Of a DNA stretch of 64,000 bases, positions 22,496 to 32,916 are shown in pieces. Below the pieces are notes generated by a model. The model was not told where the DNA came from. It searched no databases and was given only the letters and a program-made list of their open reading frames with translations. Source of the DNA: Axinella damicornis (lineage: Eukaryota; Porifera; Demospongiae; Axinellida; Axinellidae); contig OZ007505.1 in the NCBI GenBank assembly GCA_963931865.1, positions 10,492,913 through 10,556,912 on the forward strand, written 5' to 3'. Position 1 is the first letter of the stretch, and each line of letters starts with the position of its first letter. The position numbers were made by a program, and so were the translations under genes.

Positions 22496-23644
22496 TCATG
22501 ATGTACAATCAACACATCCAAATTGCAAGTGGAAACCCACACACCCTACAGCCTGATAATACAATGATTTACCAAAATCACTGGAGTTGCTTAGTGGATT
22601 AATAACACTCTGTCGCAAACAAGAATACATCGCTTCACAAGGTGTAAACCTATTCTGTGGCACTACCACAGCCTCCAAATCATTCAGGTCTTCAGTAAGT
22701 TCAGTATTGCTACGTTCCACAGTAGATGGAGGACGATCACCTTGCCTGTTCTCCACACTAAGGACTTCCACAAACAACTGGTATGGAGATCTGTTACCTT
22801 CAGTGGATAGGCTGTGGTGATTCCAACTCTCTTGAAAATCAGCCATACACTCGTTTATGCGTGGCAAGAAAACATAGTGTAAACAATATATGTCCACCTC
22901 ATTGAGAGTGTCCAGAACCTCTTCATTCTCAAGGGCGGTGAACACTTCAACAAAGTTACTGGAGACGCTTCGATACACATCCCTCCATAGTCGTTCAATT
23001 CGTTCATTATGTGTTGAACTTCCTGTAAGAACACATGCGGGATCATTGTTGTGTGTAGACAGCATATATCTCCATACATCGATGTTCTCTCCTCCATGGT
23101 CTGAGCGCACACGATAAGGTAAACCGAACAGCAAAACACTTGCTAGGAATGGTTGGAGAACTGTAGGTGCACGATTATTACCAGCACAGGATAAGAATAC
23201 CACGGTCCTAGAAAACCCCATGAAGCGCCAGCGTATCATTTTATGATTTCCATCTATGCCAGGGACTGTTTGGATGGGCAACAGTATAGACACGTCGCTT
23301 TATCACTTCAGAGCGCCTTAGAACTGTATTATCATGATCAACACGGTGAATTGCTGCACGTAACTCAGCCCTAGGGACTTTCACTTTTAAACGTGACGTG
23401 TCCCTTTAGTATAACTTCTCCATCATTTGGATACTGCACTTTCACCTCTTTAACAATCGCATCCAGTTCATGAGGTAGAATATCAGCAAAATCACATGTA
23501 CTGATGTTGTATTCCCTTAGTCGTCGGTACAATGTCTGACGAGAGATCCCTAGCGTCTCAGCTATTTTGCTCCATGAATAATTCAGCTTCCTCAGGTCTA
23601 CAATATCTTCCTTAGACACATCCACACTTGGTCGACCAACAGCA
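22496..23644 (-). pseudogene. DDE integrase-type transposase, main exon
   Basis: After acceptor TTTCGGTAG the frame reads VGRPSVDVSKEDIVDLRK and an HTH region (SWSKIAETLGISRQTLYRRL). A catalytic integrase-core domain follows: first D in GIDGNHKMIRW, second D in RSDHGGENIDV, and E in HNERIERLWRDVYR. Two frameshifts are visible, near 23390 (after LKGHV) and near 23270 (PWHR versus GIDGNHK). This HTH plus rve arrangement is a widespread multi-copy family in animals. IS3EU is a possible label, but I am not certain of it. The start of the protein is the exon at 24051-24115, joined in matching phase. Transcription would converge on the HECT gene. Confidence 0.75.
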
Positions 23645-24050
23645 CTACCGAAACAAAACAGAATAAATATAGAGATTATCTAGTGTATCAGGCAACCACT
23701 CCAAGCCTATGCCACTTTGATGTGCTGTACAATTCAGTAGCTAACTATAGATCATAATAATGTGTATAAATGAAATTTACAAGTCACCCTAAGACAGTGG
23801 CTTACAGGTCTAGTACACCAATCTACAGGCCTCAAGCATGCACATTCAGAACTACTACTACTACTACGGTACCACCCGACTATTACCACTAGCTACTACA
23901 GAGGCCTAGTTTAATAGGGGCTACTGGCCATGACAGGGGCTACTGGATAGCTGAAACGTAATTTAGCCATGTAGACATAGTCTCGCGGGCCAGCCTCTGG
24001 GTGTGGCGAGAGGCTGACCTGCGAGACTAATGTAGACAACTTGAACTTAC
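23645..24050 (-). other. Intron of the DDE integrase-type gene, with a hairpin insertion
   Basis: Bounded by a GTAAGT donor and a GGTAG acceptor on the minus strand. It holds a ~52-bp hairpin at 23978-24029 (TAGTCTCGCGGGCCAGCCTC and its complement). Confidence 0.6.
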
Positions 24051-24115
24051 ATCTCATCAGCTTCGCCACTAGGACCTGGACGTTGCTGGGGTTGGTTAGC
24101 TGATCAAGCCGCCAT
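24051..24115 (-). pseudogene. First exon of the DDE integrase-type gene
   Basis: ATG at 24115, an in-frame TGA at codon 4, then SANQPQQRPGPSGEADE and donor GAGAT|GTAAGT. The phase (two bases) matches the main exon exactly. The premature stop suggests inactivation, unless a different start is used. The start lies only ~85 bp inside the right minisatellite array. Confidence 0.5.
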
Positions 24116-24199
24116 AACTAGCAAAAGAACAACAATGCTGTCACGTGTTATGCAGGTGACCGGCACCTGACTTGTACGCAAATAGAAAAAGTTCGCTGT

Positions 24200-24436
24200 T
24201 ATTTATAAATGTCTCACGTTCTTTATAAATGTCTCTTGCGATTTATAAATGTCGCTCGTCATTTATAAATGTCGCCCGTTATTTACAAATGTCGTTAGTT
24301 ATTTATAAATGTCGCTCGTTGTTTATAAATGTCGTTCGTTATTTATGAATGTCGGCCGTTATTATCGTTCGTTATTTATAAATGAGGTGCGTTATTTATA
24401 AATGAGGTGCGTTATTTATAAATGTCACAGTTTTCT
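24200..24436 (-). repeat. 20-bp minisatellite, right inverted array (~12 units)
   Basis: Reverse-complement orientation of the array at 17572-18010: units ATTTATAAATGTCGnnCGTT. The two outermost units carry GAGGTGCGTT, the same edge variant as in the left array. Confidence 0.95.
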
Positions 24437-24458
24437 GTATTTTGGTACAAACGGCGCC

Positions 24459-25561
24459 CCATATGGTAGTCCCTGTTGCTCTTAGACTGTGATTTGTTTT
24501 TCTTTCAATACATGCTTCGAACCCACCATTTTGGATAGCGTATTTCGACCAACATGCTGCTTCTTGAACCAAGGACCTACGTAGTCTTGGTTTAGCCTCT
24601 TTAGGCTGGAAATAGAATCTTTCGTCTCCATTATGCTCAGGCAGTTTGCTATAGTACAGTTTGAGCAAGTCACAACAAATTCAATCATCCTCTCTGTGCC
24701 AAACTGGAACTGCGATAGCTTCAGCATTTCATGCTCTCTCCCTCCTCTTAGACAAAATGTATTTTCAACAACGAAAAACACTGCTTTCAGCAAAGCCTTC
24801 GGAGAGTCTACACACAGCACACCTAACGACCACAGTCGCTCCTCCTCTACCGTTTTGAATACAGGTGTATGCTGGACAGCTGCGCCCATACCAGCTTCAC
24901 GTAGCTCTCTAGCAACCGTGTCTCGCGTACCATGCAATCCCGCAAATCGGGGGTCTTTCTCACTAAGGATATCCACAGCAGAAGGGTTCCGTTCCTTCAT
25001 GTGGCGCTTTAGTCAACATGTCGAGGGTTCTTGAAGGGAATGGCTTGCCATCCTGTCGCTGCGTTTCCTTCACATAAAATGAAAGCCACTTGCTTAATCC
25101 CTCAGCATCTCTCCCTTCGAGCAAATCTTCAGGGACTAAATCATCAGAGTGAGGGTTTGGGTATTACGCCATTCTTGCCATTCCTGAAAATTTCGCACAG
25201 CCCACTTCGTATTGTCACAGGTAGCTTTGGGCACAAAGCCCTTCGAACACTCGGCACACTCTTTTTCGGTAGTCACTCTGTTACCGAACCGTGACTCCAA
25301 CAACACACCCTTTGCTTTCGCTTTCTTAGCAGGAGTTGGCACGGCATCATTCTCTTTCTCTAGCCAGTCCATCATATCGTCTGGTAACAGCTGTAAATCC
25401 TTGGGTACATCCTCGATGTTGAAGTTTAGGGCTGCTCGATCGATCCTGTGCATGATGCTAGGCGCTATGGGCCTACAGAGTTCGGCGTTCCAATCGTCTT
25501 CTACAAATGAATCGAAGTCCACAGCACTCAAGTCCAAACCATGGTCAAACTCAGTCGCCAT
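24459..25561 (-). pseudogene. Crypton/KIAA1958-like tyrosine recombinase gene (best-preserved copy)
   Basis: Starts ATG at 25561 (MATEFDHGLDLSAVDFD). An acidic N-terminus is followed by a basic region and then FGNRVTTEKE and KWAVRNFQEWQEWRN. After a shift near 25150 it reads EGLSKWLSFYVKETQRQDGK, and after a second near 25010 DILSEKDPRFAGLHGTRD, then ERLWSLGVLCVDSPKALLKA and FCLRGGREHEMLKLSQFQ. A third shift near 24520 leads to RKTNHSLRATGT. HSLR is the HxxR catalytic box of tyrosine recombinases. The reading ends where unrelated DNA begins just after RATG, so the final Tyr-bearing part is missing. These enzymes integrate Crypton DNA transposons without a DDE domain. The copy is inactive, but only three indels separate it from a near-complete frame. 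Confidence 0.8.
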
Positions 25562-25576
25562 CTCACGATCGATTGC

Positions 25577-25780
25577 AATAGCCAATTACTACTGTTTGAC
25601 GTCACTGTTACCATGGGTTGCTAAAGGAATAGCCAATCACTGCTGTTTGACGTCACTGTTACCATGGGTTGCTAAGGGAATAGCCAATTACTGCTGTTTG
25701 ATGTCACTGTTACCATGGGTTGCTAAGGGAATAGCCAATTACTGCTGTTTGATGTCACTGTTGCCATGGGTTGCTAAGGG
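25577..25780 (-). promoter_or_regulatory. 51-bp tandem repeat, four copies, promoter-like module
   Basis: Each 51-bp unit read on the minus strand has TTAGCAACCCATGGTAAC (X-box/RFX-like), TGACGTCA in two copies and TGACATCA in two (CRE-like), and ATTGG (inverted CCAAT, NF-Y-like) in that order. The array ends 16 bp upstream of the ATG of the Crypton-like gene at 25561. The site names come from known consensus motifs, and their use as a promoter is inference. Confidence 0.55.
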
Positions 25781-25794
25781 TAATCATGCAACAA

Positions 25795-25941
25795 ATTAGT
25801 TATTACACGGCGGCGCGGGCCATAATACCAGAAATTGGCACTGTATGACGTCAGAGCTCTCGGGCCTGACGGCCCTCGAGCACTGACGTCATATAGTGCC
25901 AATATCTGGTATATGGCCCTTGCCACCGTGTAATAACTAAT
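25795..25941. mobile_element. Palindromic MITE abutting the UFL1 exon H donor
   Basis: ATTAGTTATTACACGG at 25795 pairs with CCGTGTAATAACTAAT ending at 25941. The arms continue inward with mismatches (GGCCATAATACCAG, TGACGTCA). It ends about 10 bp from the GT of the UFL1 exon H splice donor. Confidence 0.85.
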
Positions 25942-25952
25942 ACTTAACTTAC

Positions 25953-26029
25953 CCTTTTAAATTCTCAGTCAGACTGTCAATGAACTCCTCTGGACAATCC
26001 GGAAACTTGCTCGAAAGAACAGCAGCAAT
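25953..26029 (-). CDS. UFL1: UFL1 exon H
   Basis: 77 bp with acceptor GTTTGTAG|ATTGCT and donor AAAGG|GTAAGT. Encodes SSKFPDCPEEFIDSLTENLK, matching the human UFL1 segment around residues 505-530 (DAPEEFISELAEYL region). The two-base phase joins exon I. Confidence 0.9.
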
Positions 26030-26269
26030 CTACAAACATAGAGCATACGTAATACACAGGTGAATAATAAGTTCTAGCGACCCTGTACACATCCAATACA
26101 CATGCATACTGAAACTTCTTACAGCCCATTTACACTGGCTGTGTAAACAGCTTAATCGTGTCCAATGGAAGTGGTAAATGCCGAAGATCCACTTGAATTC
26201 AGTGAATCACTACTGTTGTGCTATACGCGTCTTTAAAATTGATGCCGCGATTCAGAAACCTTTCTGCTG

Positions 26270-27930
26270 ATGGTCTGGAAATCCGTCACAAATGTGAATG
26301 CGGAAGACCTAAACACAAACGCGGAAGGCTGTGCATGCTTTTGGAAAGCACTGATAAAAGTAACGATGCTAGTGAGTGACCTCAGTGATACAGACAGTAC
26401 GATGCATCAGGTGACCGAGTCAAGTTCTGGAACCCAATCCCGTTCCTGCATTGTACCTTTGCTGGATTCACCTGTGCCATCTGAACCATCTAGAGAAAGA
26501 GGAAGAAATCTGCTACGCCACCCCAGCGAGTACGTATATATGCTATAGGTGAATTTCAGGGGGGATATGTTGACAGTCTCAGGTGGCAGATTGTTCTGCA
26601 ATGCCTGCCAGGAGGAATTAAGCACGAAACGTAGTGTAACTGCCTGTCACATAAAGAGTGAAAAACATGTAAATGGCAGGGTGAAACTAACAAAGAAGTG
26701 TGCTCATGAGAAGACATTGCTAAGGTATTAGTAGAAATGTAGTGTAACTGCTCGTCACATACGTAGAGAGTGAAAAACATGTAAATGGCAAAGTGAAACT
26801 GTGTTCATGAGAAGACATTGCTAAGGCATTACAATCACGAAGTTCATTTGCAGTTTCACATTCTGTCTAAGAGTATGACAAGTGAAGAGATAGCTCGCAC
26901 GCTTATAACACCAAGTTTGGCACCTCATCGGACCTTCTTGCTTGCATGAGGGATCATGCCTACGTCAACAATGTTGCAGTCCGTTTCCACACAATGATGT
27001 ACCCATCACTGATTGCTTTTCTCACACACCAAACCTTGTGGGTGAGTACGTATTTCAAACTTCCCAGAGTTTGTTTCATCATGGGTGCCTTTGTTTGCTC
27101 ATAGTGCGAAGGCCAAGTTAGTTTGGAAGGACAGAGTTGGTTCCGCAGTGCTTTCATACTCCCCTACCAGATGGTGGAGACAGTGGGAAGTGTTAAACCA
27201 GTATATGCTTTTGAGATCGAGAACCATTTCTCAACAACGTCGACGCTGCACCAGCAACTACTGCCAAACTTGATAATATCCTTGCTACCAAGAAACATGA
27301 GTTTATGGTTCAGCTTGCTGCACTGATAGATGCTGGCAAGTACTTTGTGGAGGCCACATACCAACCAGAAAACGATGGACCTGCAGCACTGAACTGCTAC
27401 AAAATTATTAACAGGGTCCTAACTTCAATCAACCCAGGTACGTACCTAACTAGGAAGCAGCGCGTCGATCGATCTGTGCAGGCGACAAGGTGAGGGAAAC
27501 ATGGTTTAAATATGGGATGGACTGCATTGAGCCTGGCCTGACCTACGTACTTCACAGACACTGTCATTGATGGTCCACTGAAACCTACTCTTGCTACGTA
27601 TATTCAAAGCAGCAAGGCTGTTGTTTAACCCCCAAAAGATTGAAATGAGCGTCACAGCCAAATCACTTGATGCCCTTCAGGTGGTTCCTTCCTTTGGTGC
27701 AGAAACGATTGGCAATTTAAAGGAAGAGCTGCCAGCTTACCTGGCCAAGGCCACTGATTTATCCCCAGATCACAACCCCCGGGATTCTGGCGAATGAAAT
27801 CTGCCGACCCGCCACACTGGGCAGCTGCTGCAAGAAAGATTCTTGTAGTGCAACCTTCATCAGCTTCTTCAGAAAGGGCCTTTACCCTGTTGGCATATAC
27901 CTTCTCACCAGCTTGTCGATGCATTTCGAT
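26270..27930 (+). pseudogene. hAT-type transposase remnant (zinc finger to dimerisation domain)
   Basis: Pieces occur in order: an acidic/Ser-rich N-terminus, a C2H2-like finger (LFCNACQEELSTKRSV, then CHIKSEKHVNGRVKL), and middle-domain scraps (TSEEIARTLI, SYSPTRWWRQWEVLNQYM). Next come LAALIDAGKYFVEATYQPEN and, near the end, the hATC dimerisation motif (PPHWAAAARKILVVQPSSAS). Frameshifts and stops are frequent. This family is abundant in cnidarian and sponge genomes. No terminal inverted repeats were located. Confidence 0.7.
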
Positions 27931-28096
27931 GGGGAGTTAGCTAGGGATGCTGTGTATGTGGTGCAATCATACTGTCCAAAGTAATAAACACCGCCCTCGA
28001 TTAGTCGCTGCACCAACAAGATAAATAAACGCTGCAGTGTCTATTCGTGGAAATACAGTAACCATTTTTTCAAGCTCCAACTACCACTGACTCGAA

Positions 28097-28192
28097 ATGA
28101 GCGGAGGCATCTACACAGTAGTGTGGCACTACCGAAATGAAGGAATTGTTATAGACTTTATACATGAGATTTTAGATGAAGGTCATTCTGAA
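28097..28192 (+). CDS. Possible isolated first exon
   Basis: ATG followed by 31 open codons (MSGGIYTVVWHYRNEG, then IVIDFIHEILDE) up to a consensus-like donor (GAA|GTACGT). No partner exon was recognised nearby, so this may be chance. Confidence 0.2.
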
Positions 28193-28929
28193 GTACGTAG
28201 AGGAAGCATTTTGTCTGTAACTTAGTCATTGCTGATTGTAGCTTTATCATTGTATTGCCTAATATGTCAGAGATTGTCCGTAAGTAGCTTCGTCACTGTG
28301 CTTGAGCGCGTCCGTGCACTGAGTAGGCGCGCACCCAGCTGCAATTCAAGTTTAGTTTGCATAGCGAAGGTCTAGCTCTGTAGTGAGTAGCTCTGACTAC
28401 CTGCTCAGACTTGCGTAGCTTTGCTGTTAGTAGTAGCACTAGAGAATTGCCTGAGGGCTAGCTGCTGGCCAAATATTAGAATGGTGAGCACAAACTTGGC
28501 TGACTTTTTTTGTTAGTATGAAGTCCTAGCTGGTTGGATGGCTCCCATGCACAGCTGCCAAAATTGTTCAGTGTAGTGCCTGAAAGTACAAATTGATGAC
28601 TAGCTAGCTAGGAGATGGCAGAATGCTGTGCCAGAAAACTCCATTTCAACAGTATTCCGCTGCCTGTAACCCTCTCCCCACTGTGGTTCAATACACTGCT
28701 GGTATTACCATAGAAAACATAGGCACAGGATTTCTGTGTGCATATAATCTATGCTGCTACATATTACTGCCTGTAGCTATATATTACATGCTCCACATTA
28801 ATTAGAAAATGCTGCAGTGGTAAATTCTTCTGCATTCCAGATGCACCCTCGGAAGGAGCTACGAGGTGGGAAGGGAAGAGGCATGTTGTGGGGAATGGCG
28901 GAGAACCCGAAGACAGTCTAACTCCAAGG

Positions 28930-29168
28930 CTGGCCAAGGCCACTAATTTATCCCAGATCACGACCCCCATGTTTTCTGGCAAATGAAATCTACCGACTTG
29001 CCACACTGGGCAGCTGCTGTAAGAAAGATTCTTGTAGTGCAACCTTCATCAGCTTCTTCAGAAGGACCTTTCCCCTTTTGGCGTCTACATACGTACCATG
29101 ATCAGCAATTGCAGAGTCTGGTCGACCATATAGAATTGTCGTTTATGTTACAGTTCACTAATCGATGA
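28930..29168 (+). pseudogene. hATC dimerisation domain fragment (second copy)
   Basis: Encodes STDLPHWAAAVRKILVVQPS and SLVDHIELSFMLQFTNR, nearly the same as the C-terminus of the transposase at 26270-27930. Two indels interrupt the frame. The copy carries only the last ~80 codons. Confidence 0.65.
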
Positions 29169-29466
29169 ACCTTCAATTTCCTTTTTTTGTACATGTACAG
29201 TGCACGTATATACTGGAACTGACAAGTTTGCTCCTCCAGAACTAATGGGCATATATAGTTTGAGCATACATCGAGTCGCACTTCCGGTCGAAAATTAAGT
29301 GCTTGCGGAAGGCGAATTGCGCATTGTGGCTCATTGTTAACATGTGTTGTGGTCGAGATCATGAGTTCAATTTTAGGCGCCAGTATAGCACGTTACAATG
29401 CGTACTGCAGTTCTGCGTGTCTTGCACTCCGGTCTTGTTAGCTATGGAATCCTGGCAAGCATATTG

Positions 29467-29570
29467 GAGAGGACCATCTCATGTGCATGATGGTGAGGAC
29501 CATCTCATGTGCATGATGGAGAGGACCATCTCATGTGCATGATGGAGAGGACCATCTCATGTGCATGATG
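29467..29570. repeat. 27-bp tandem repeat, four copies
   Basis: Unit GAGAGGACCATCTCATGTGC plus ATGATGG. Confidence 0.9.
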
Positions 29571-29929
29571 GTGTCCCGTATCAGGTAGTGACAGGTTCTA
29601 GCCTTCTCGGGGATTTTAGCCCTGATGATCATAACACTTCAAAAAGTAGTGCGATGGCTGTAGCAGCAGGAGAGACCGGGCCAGCAGTATGGATCCAGCC
29701 TGATCCAAGCCGTGGTGATGACTCTGAAGGAACTAGGGTACGTTTTGCCGCTCTGTAAATTTTATGAACTGTCTGCATGCAAGAACCGACGATGGGGCCA
29801 GACTAGGTCACTCTTATGTATGCACCACTTGCCAGCCCTCTAGTGTGACTCAGGCCAAGCAGTGAGTGTCACTCATATGTATGCATGCCACGCACACACG
29901 GGTAGAAGGCAATGCCAGGGCCAATTATT

Positions 29930-30065
29930 GTTGTCGACAACTCTGACGAAGATGTGTACACTTATTCAGTAGAGATCATCAACTGGGTGTACAACCTTTT
30001 TTTACCTTGAGGAAGACCTACCCAGGTCGAAACGTTGTGTAATTAAAATTATTGTATCTCGGTCA
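29930..30065 (+). mobile_element. Penelope-like element 3' tail
   Basis: Contains GAGGAAGACCTACCCAGGTC and GAAACGTTGTGTAATTAAAA, very like the tail at 19500-19545. No coding part is left. Confidence 0.5.
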
Positions 30066-30107
30066 CAAACTTTGGCAGATTCTGACTACTCCTACCTACT
30101 AATAAGT

Positions 30108-30411
30108 CTTGCAGTTCGTTCCAAATAACGCACATGCCACATGGCAACCACGCTCGGTAGATCGCTAGCAATGGCGCCAAAGGGAAGACAAGAAATTATT
30201 ACAGCGATCATGACTGCATGGTCAGAATCTTTGTGTGCCTTTCCTGAGAGCTACGAAAGTCGAAGAGAGCGTTTGAGCAATGGCGGCCAATGGCACGAAA
30301 AAAGCAGTTGTGTCTCCACCACCAAGGTGAGTTTCAGCACCAAAATTGTATGCTTGGGTCACTGCATGATAGCGATCACAACAGAATCTTTGTAGGCCAT
30401 TCCTTCCTAAG
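30108..30411 (-). mobile_element. MITE family A, copy 3, first half (split by a hAT element)
   Basis: Minus orientation relative to copy 1. Reads CACATGCCACATGGCAACC through GTAGGCCATTCCTTCCTAAG, then is interrupted. The other half is at 33167-33222. Confidence 0.75.
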
Positions 30412-30555
30412 TAGGCCTGCACGATATGGCAATATATACCGATATCGACGGTTCACGAGGGTAGCGATAGGTTTTTTTGAGGTCAACGGTATTATCGAAA
30501 ACGGATAATTAGGACATTCGGTAAGTACACGAGGCAATTTTTGAGAAGATCAAGA

Positions 30556-30955
30556 ATGAGCGACCAAGATGCTGCTGCCAATGCCGCCGAGAGCAAGCTA
30601 GTTGATAAGCGAAATAGTAGCGCTAAAGTGTGGAAACACTTTGGCTTCGAAGCCAACGAAGCCGGAAGACCGCGTTTACCAGATTGGCCAAGATGACGAG
30701 TGTGCAACCAAGACGTTTTGGCTAAACATGGCAACACTTCTAATCTGTACAGCCATCTGAAGAACAGGCATCCTGAAGTGTACTCCAGGTTAGAAAAGAG
30801 GCCAAAGACTGGGCATAATCGTCCAGCAAGGCAGCCGTCACTGTCAGAAGCGTGGCGAAATACACAGATGCTTCCGTCTAGTTCTTGAGAACACAAGGAG
30901 CTTACTAAAGCAGTAACCTACTGCTTGACCAAGGACATGCTCAAGTCAAGATGAT
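30556..30955 (+). pseudogene. BED zinc finger N-terminus of the hAT transposase
   Basis: ATG at 30556 opens MSDQDAAANAAES and SSAKVWKHFGFEANEAGRPR. After an in-frame TGA (where a Cys codon is expected) it reads VCNQDVLAKHGNTSNLYSHL and RHPEVYSRLEKR. This is the Cys2-HxxxH BED finger typical of hAT/ZBED transposases. The frame ends near LTKAVTYCLTKDML, where the foreign insertion begins. Confidence 0.75.
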
Positions 30956-31024
30956 GGCGGTGCAAACAGCGATCCTGAAGAACTATTTTATCAGCAGGGG
31001 TCTATAGAACCCATTAATCAGTGC

Positions 31025-32460
31025 TTGAGTGCCATTGGGGAGACTCCTATTGCCAAAAAGAAGCTAATCCACGTCAAATATCGGAAACAGAAGCTGAAGA
31101 AAATAAGGGCAGCTGTGAACAAGAGGATGCTGCCAGCAATTCAGTCAAGTGATGGGGATGATGAGAGTGAGGTCATCAAGCAACTGAAGGAGAAATTTCA
31201 AGAAACCACCATGAGAAGTGAGAAAGTGCAGGTGCTAACAGTCCTACCTAAAAGTTGGTCAATTCAAAAAGTTGAAGATGAGTTTGGAGCATCAAACTAC
31301 ATGGTGCGAAAAGCGAAAGACCTTGTGAAAAAGAGAGGAATTTTGTCTTCACCAAATCTGAAACCAGGCCATGTAATGGCAACAGAAACTGCAGATCAGG
31401 TTCGAAGCTTTTATGAATGTAATGAAGTTAGCCGAATGTTGCCTGGCAAGAAAGATTTTGTGTCTGTCAAACGAGAAGGGAAGCGGGTTCATGTCCAAAA
31501 AAGGTTGATATTGAGCAATTTGAGAGAAGTTTATCAGCTTTTCAAAGAAAAATTCCCTACTCTGAATGTTGGCTTCTCCAAGTTTGCCGACCTGCGTCCA
31601 AAGAACTGTGTTTTAGCTGGGGCAAGTGGTACACATGCAGTGTGTGTCTGTACAATCCACCAAAATGTCAAGCTAATGATGCAGGGTGGAAAACTTGCAG
31701 ACCTCACAGCAAATGATGCTATTCCACTGAAGTCATATGATCATTGCCTGGCACAGATTGTCTGCAATCCACCGCAACCTGCTTGTTACTTAGGTACTTG
31801 CTGTTCATGTCCCGGGATATCTGACCTCAAGGAACGCCTCAATTCCCTTATGGATGACAGCCTAATTGACACCGTAGTCTATAAGCAATGGATCTCAGTT
31901 GACATATCAACCCTTGAGACTATCAGCCAGTCAGCCGATAATTTTGTGGACTCTCTGTGTGAGAAACTTCCCCACTCCTTTATTGCAAGGCAACAATCTT
32001 CTTTCCAAACGGAATTGAAATCCAACTTACAACCAGGAGATTTTTGGTTGTGGCTGACTTTTCTGACAATTATTCCTTTGTGCTGCAAGACGCAGCTCAA
32101 GGCTTTCACTGGAATAATTCACAAGCAACCGTACACCCATTTGTCGCATACTACATGAGTGCTGGTGAGCTGCACCATCTCAGCTATGTCATAATAAGTG
32201 ACTGTCATCATCATGATACAGTGGCTGTCCACCTCTTCCAGAGAAACCTTATTGAATTCCTGAGAGAGAGGTTTGGTTCACTTCCACGCAAAATATTTTA
32301 CTTCACTGACGGAGCAGCAGCACAGTACAAGAACAGGAAAAACTTTGTCAACTTGTGCCAACATGAGGAAGACTTTGGTGTAGCTGCGGAGTGGCATTTT
32401 TTTGCTACCTCACATGGAAAAGGGGCATGTGATGGAGTTGGTGGTACAGTTAAAAGATAT
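31025..32460 (+). pseudogene. DNA transposase gene inserted in the hAT element
   Basis: A long frame (31025-32158) gives a basic, coiled N-terminus, then FSKFADLRPKNCVLAGAS and HAVCVCTIHQNVKLMM, and a Cys cluster (ACYLGTCCSCPG). Near 32050 a one-base shift moves to a second frame with VVADFSDNYSFVLQDAAQ, FTDGAAAQYKNRKNF and SHGKGACDGVGGTVKR. The DxD-like and FTDGAAAQ motifs are those of a multi-copy DDE-type transposase family in animals. A Sola-like assignment is possible but uncertain. The end is cut by a MITE at 32461. Apart from the one shift it is well preserved, so it is younger than most TEs here. Confidence 0.7.
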
Positions 32461-32916
32461 TGCAATACGTTCCAATTAATGCACATGCCACGTGGCAACC
32501 ACGCTCAGTCGATCGCGAGCAATGGTGACAAAAAGGAAGACAAAACATTATTACAGCACCCACAACTTCGCCAGCACGGTGAGTTTCGGCATGTAAGCGT
32601 CAGTGAACGACAGCGATTATGGCCGTGTGGTCAGAATCTTCATGTGCCTTTCCTAAGAACGGTACTGCCACCGGAAGTCGATGGAGCGCTCGAGCAATGG
32701 TGGCCAACGGCGAGACAAAAGCGCTCATATCTCCACCACCAAGGTGAGTTTCAGCACGATTATTTTGATTTTGTGTCACTGCATCATAGCGATCACGACG
32801 GTGTAGTCAGAATCTTTGTACACCATTCGGAAATAGTCAAACGTTTATTAATTAATTATTTAGAATAGAATACATTACATTACGCGGCACAATTTTCTCT
32901 ATACCAGGAGTGTAAC
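32461..32916 (-). mobile_element. MITE family A, copy 4 (inside the transposase gene)
   Basis: Minus orientation. Ends CATACCAGGAGTGTAA-like (ATACCAGGAGTGTAA at 32901-32916). Truncated at the other end. It cuts the transposase reading frame right after GGTVKRYCNT. Confidence 0.8.

Larger units (their letters stand above)
17549..24449. mobile_element. Candidate foldback-like element with inverted minisatellite termini
   Basis: The outer edges are the same sequence in opposite orientation, GTACCAAAATA(A/C)AGAAAACT, at 17548-17566 (plus) and 24430-24449 (minus). Each is followed inward by a 20-bp array whose two outermost complete units carry the CGCACCTC variant. Inside both arrays a further ~40 bp remain similar in inverted orientation (TGCGTGCAAGTCA on the left, TGCGTACAAGTCA on the right, then GTCAC and TAACACG). 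Two convergent genes start just inside: HECT exon 1 at 18169 (plus) and an integrase-type transposase at 24115 (minus). The whole resembles Foldback/Galileo-type elements in architecture, although the superfamily is unknown. No clear target-site duplication was found, and both edges abut other TEs. Confidence 0.6.

Noticed and set aside
25212..25799. 195-codon plus-strand ORF with repeated LPWVAKGIANYCCL
   Set aside because: Antisense to the Crypton-like gene and the 51-bp repeat, whose period keeps the frame open by chance.
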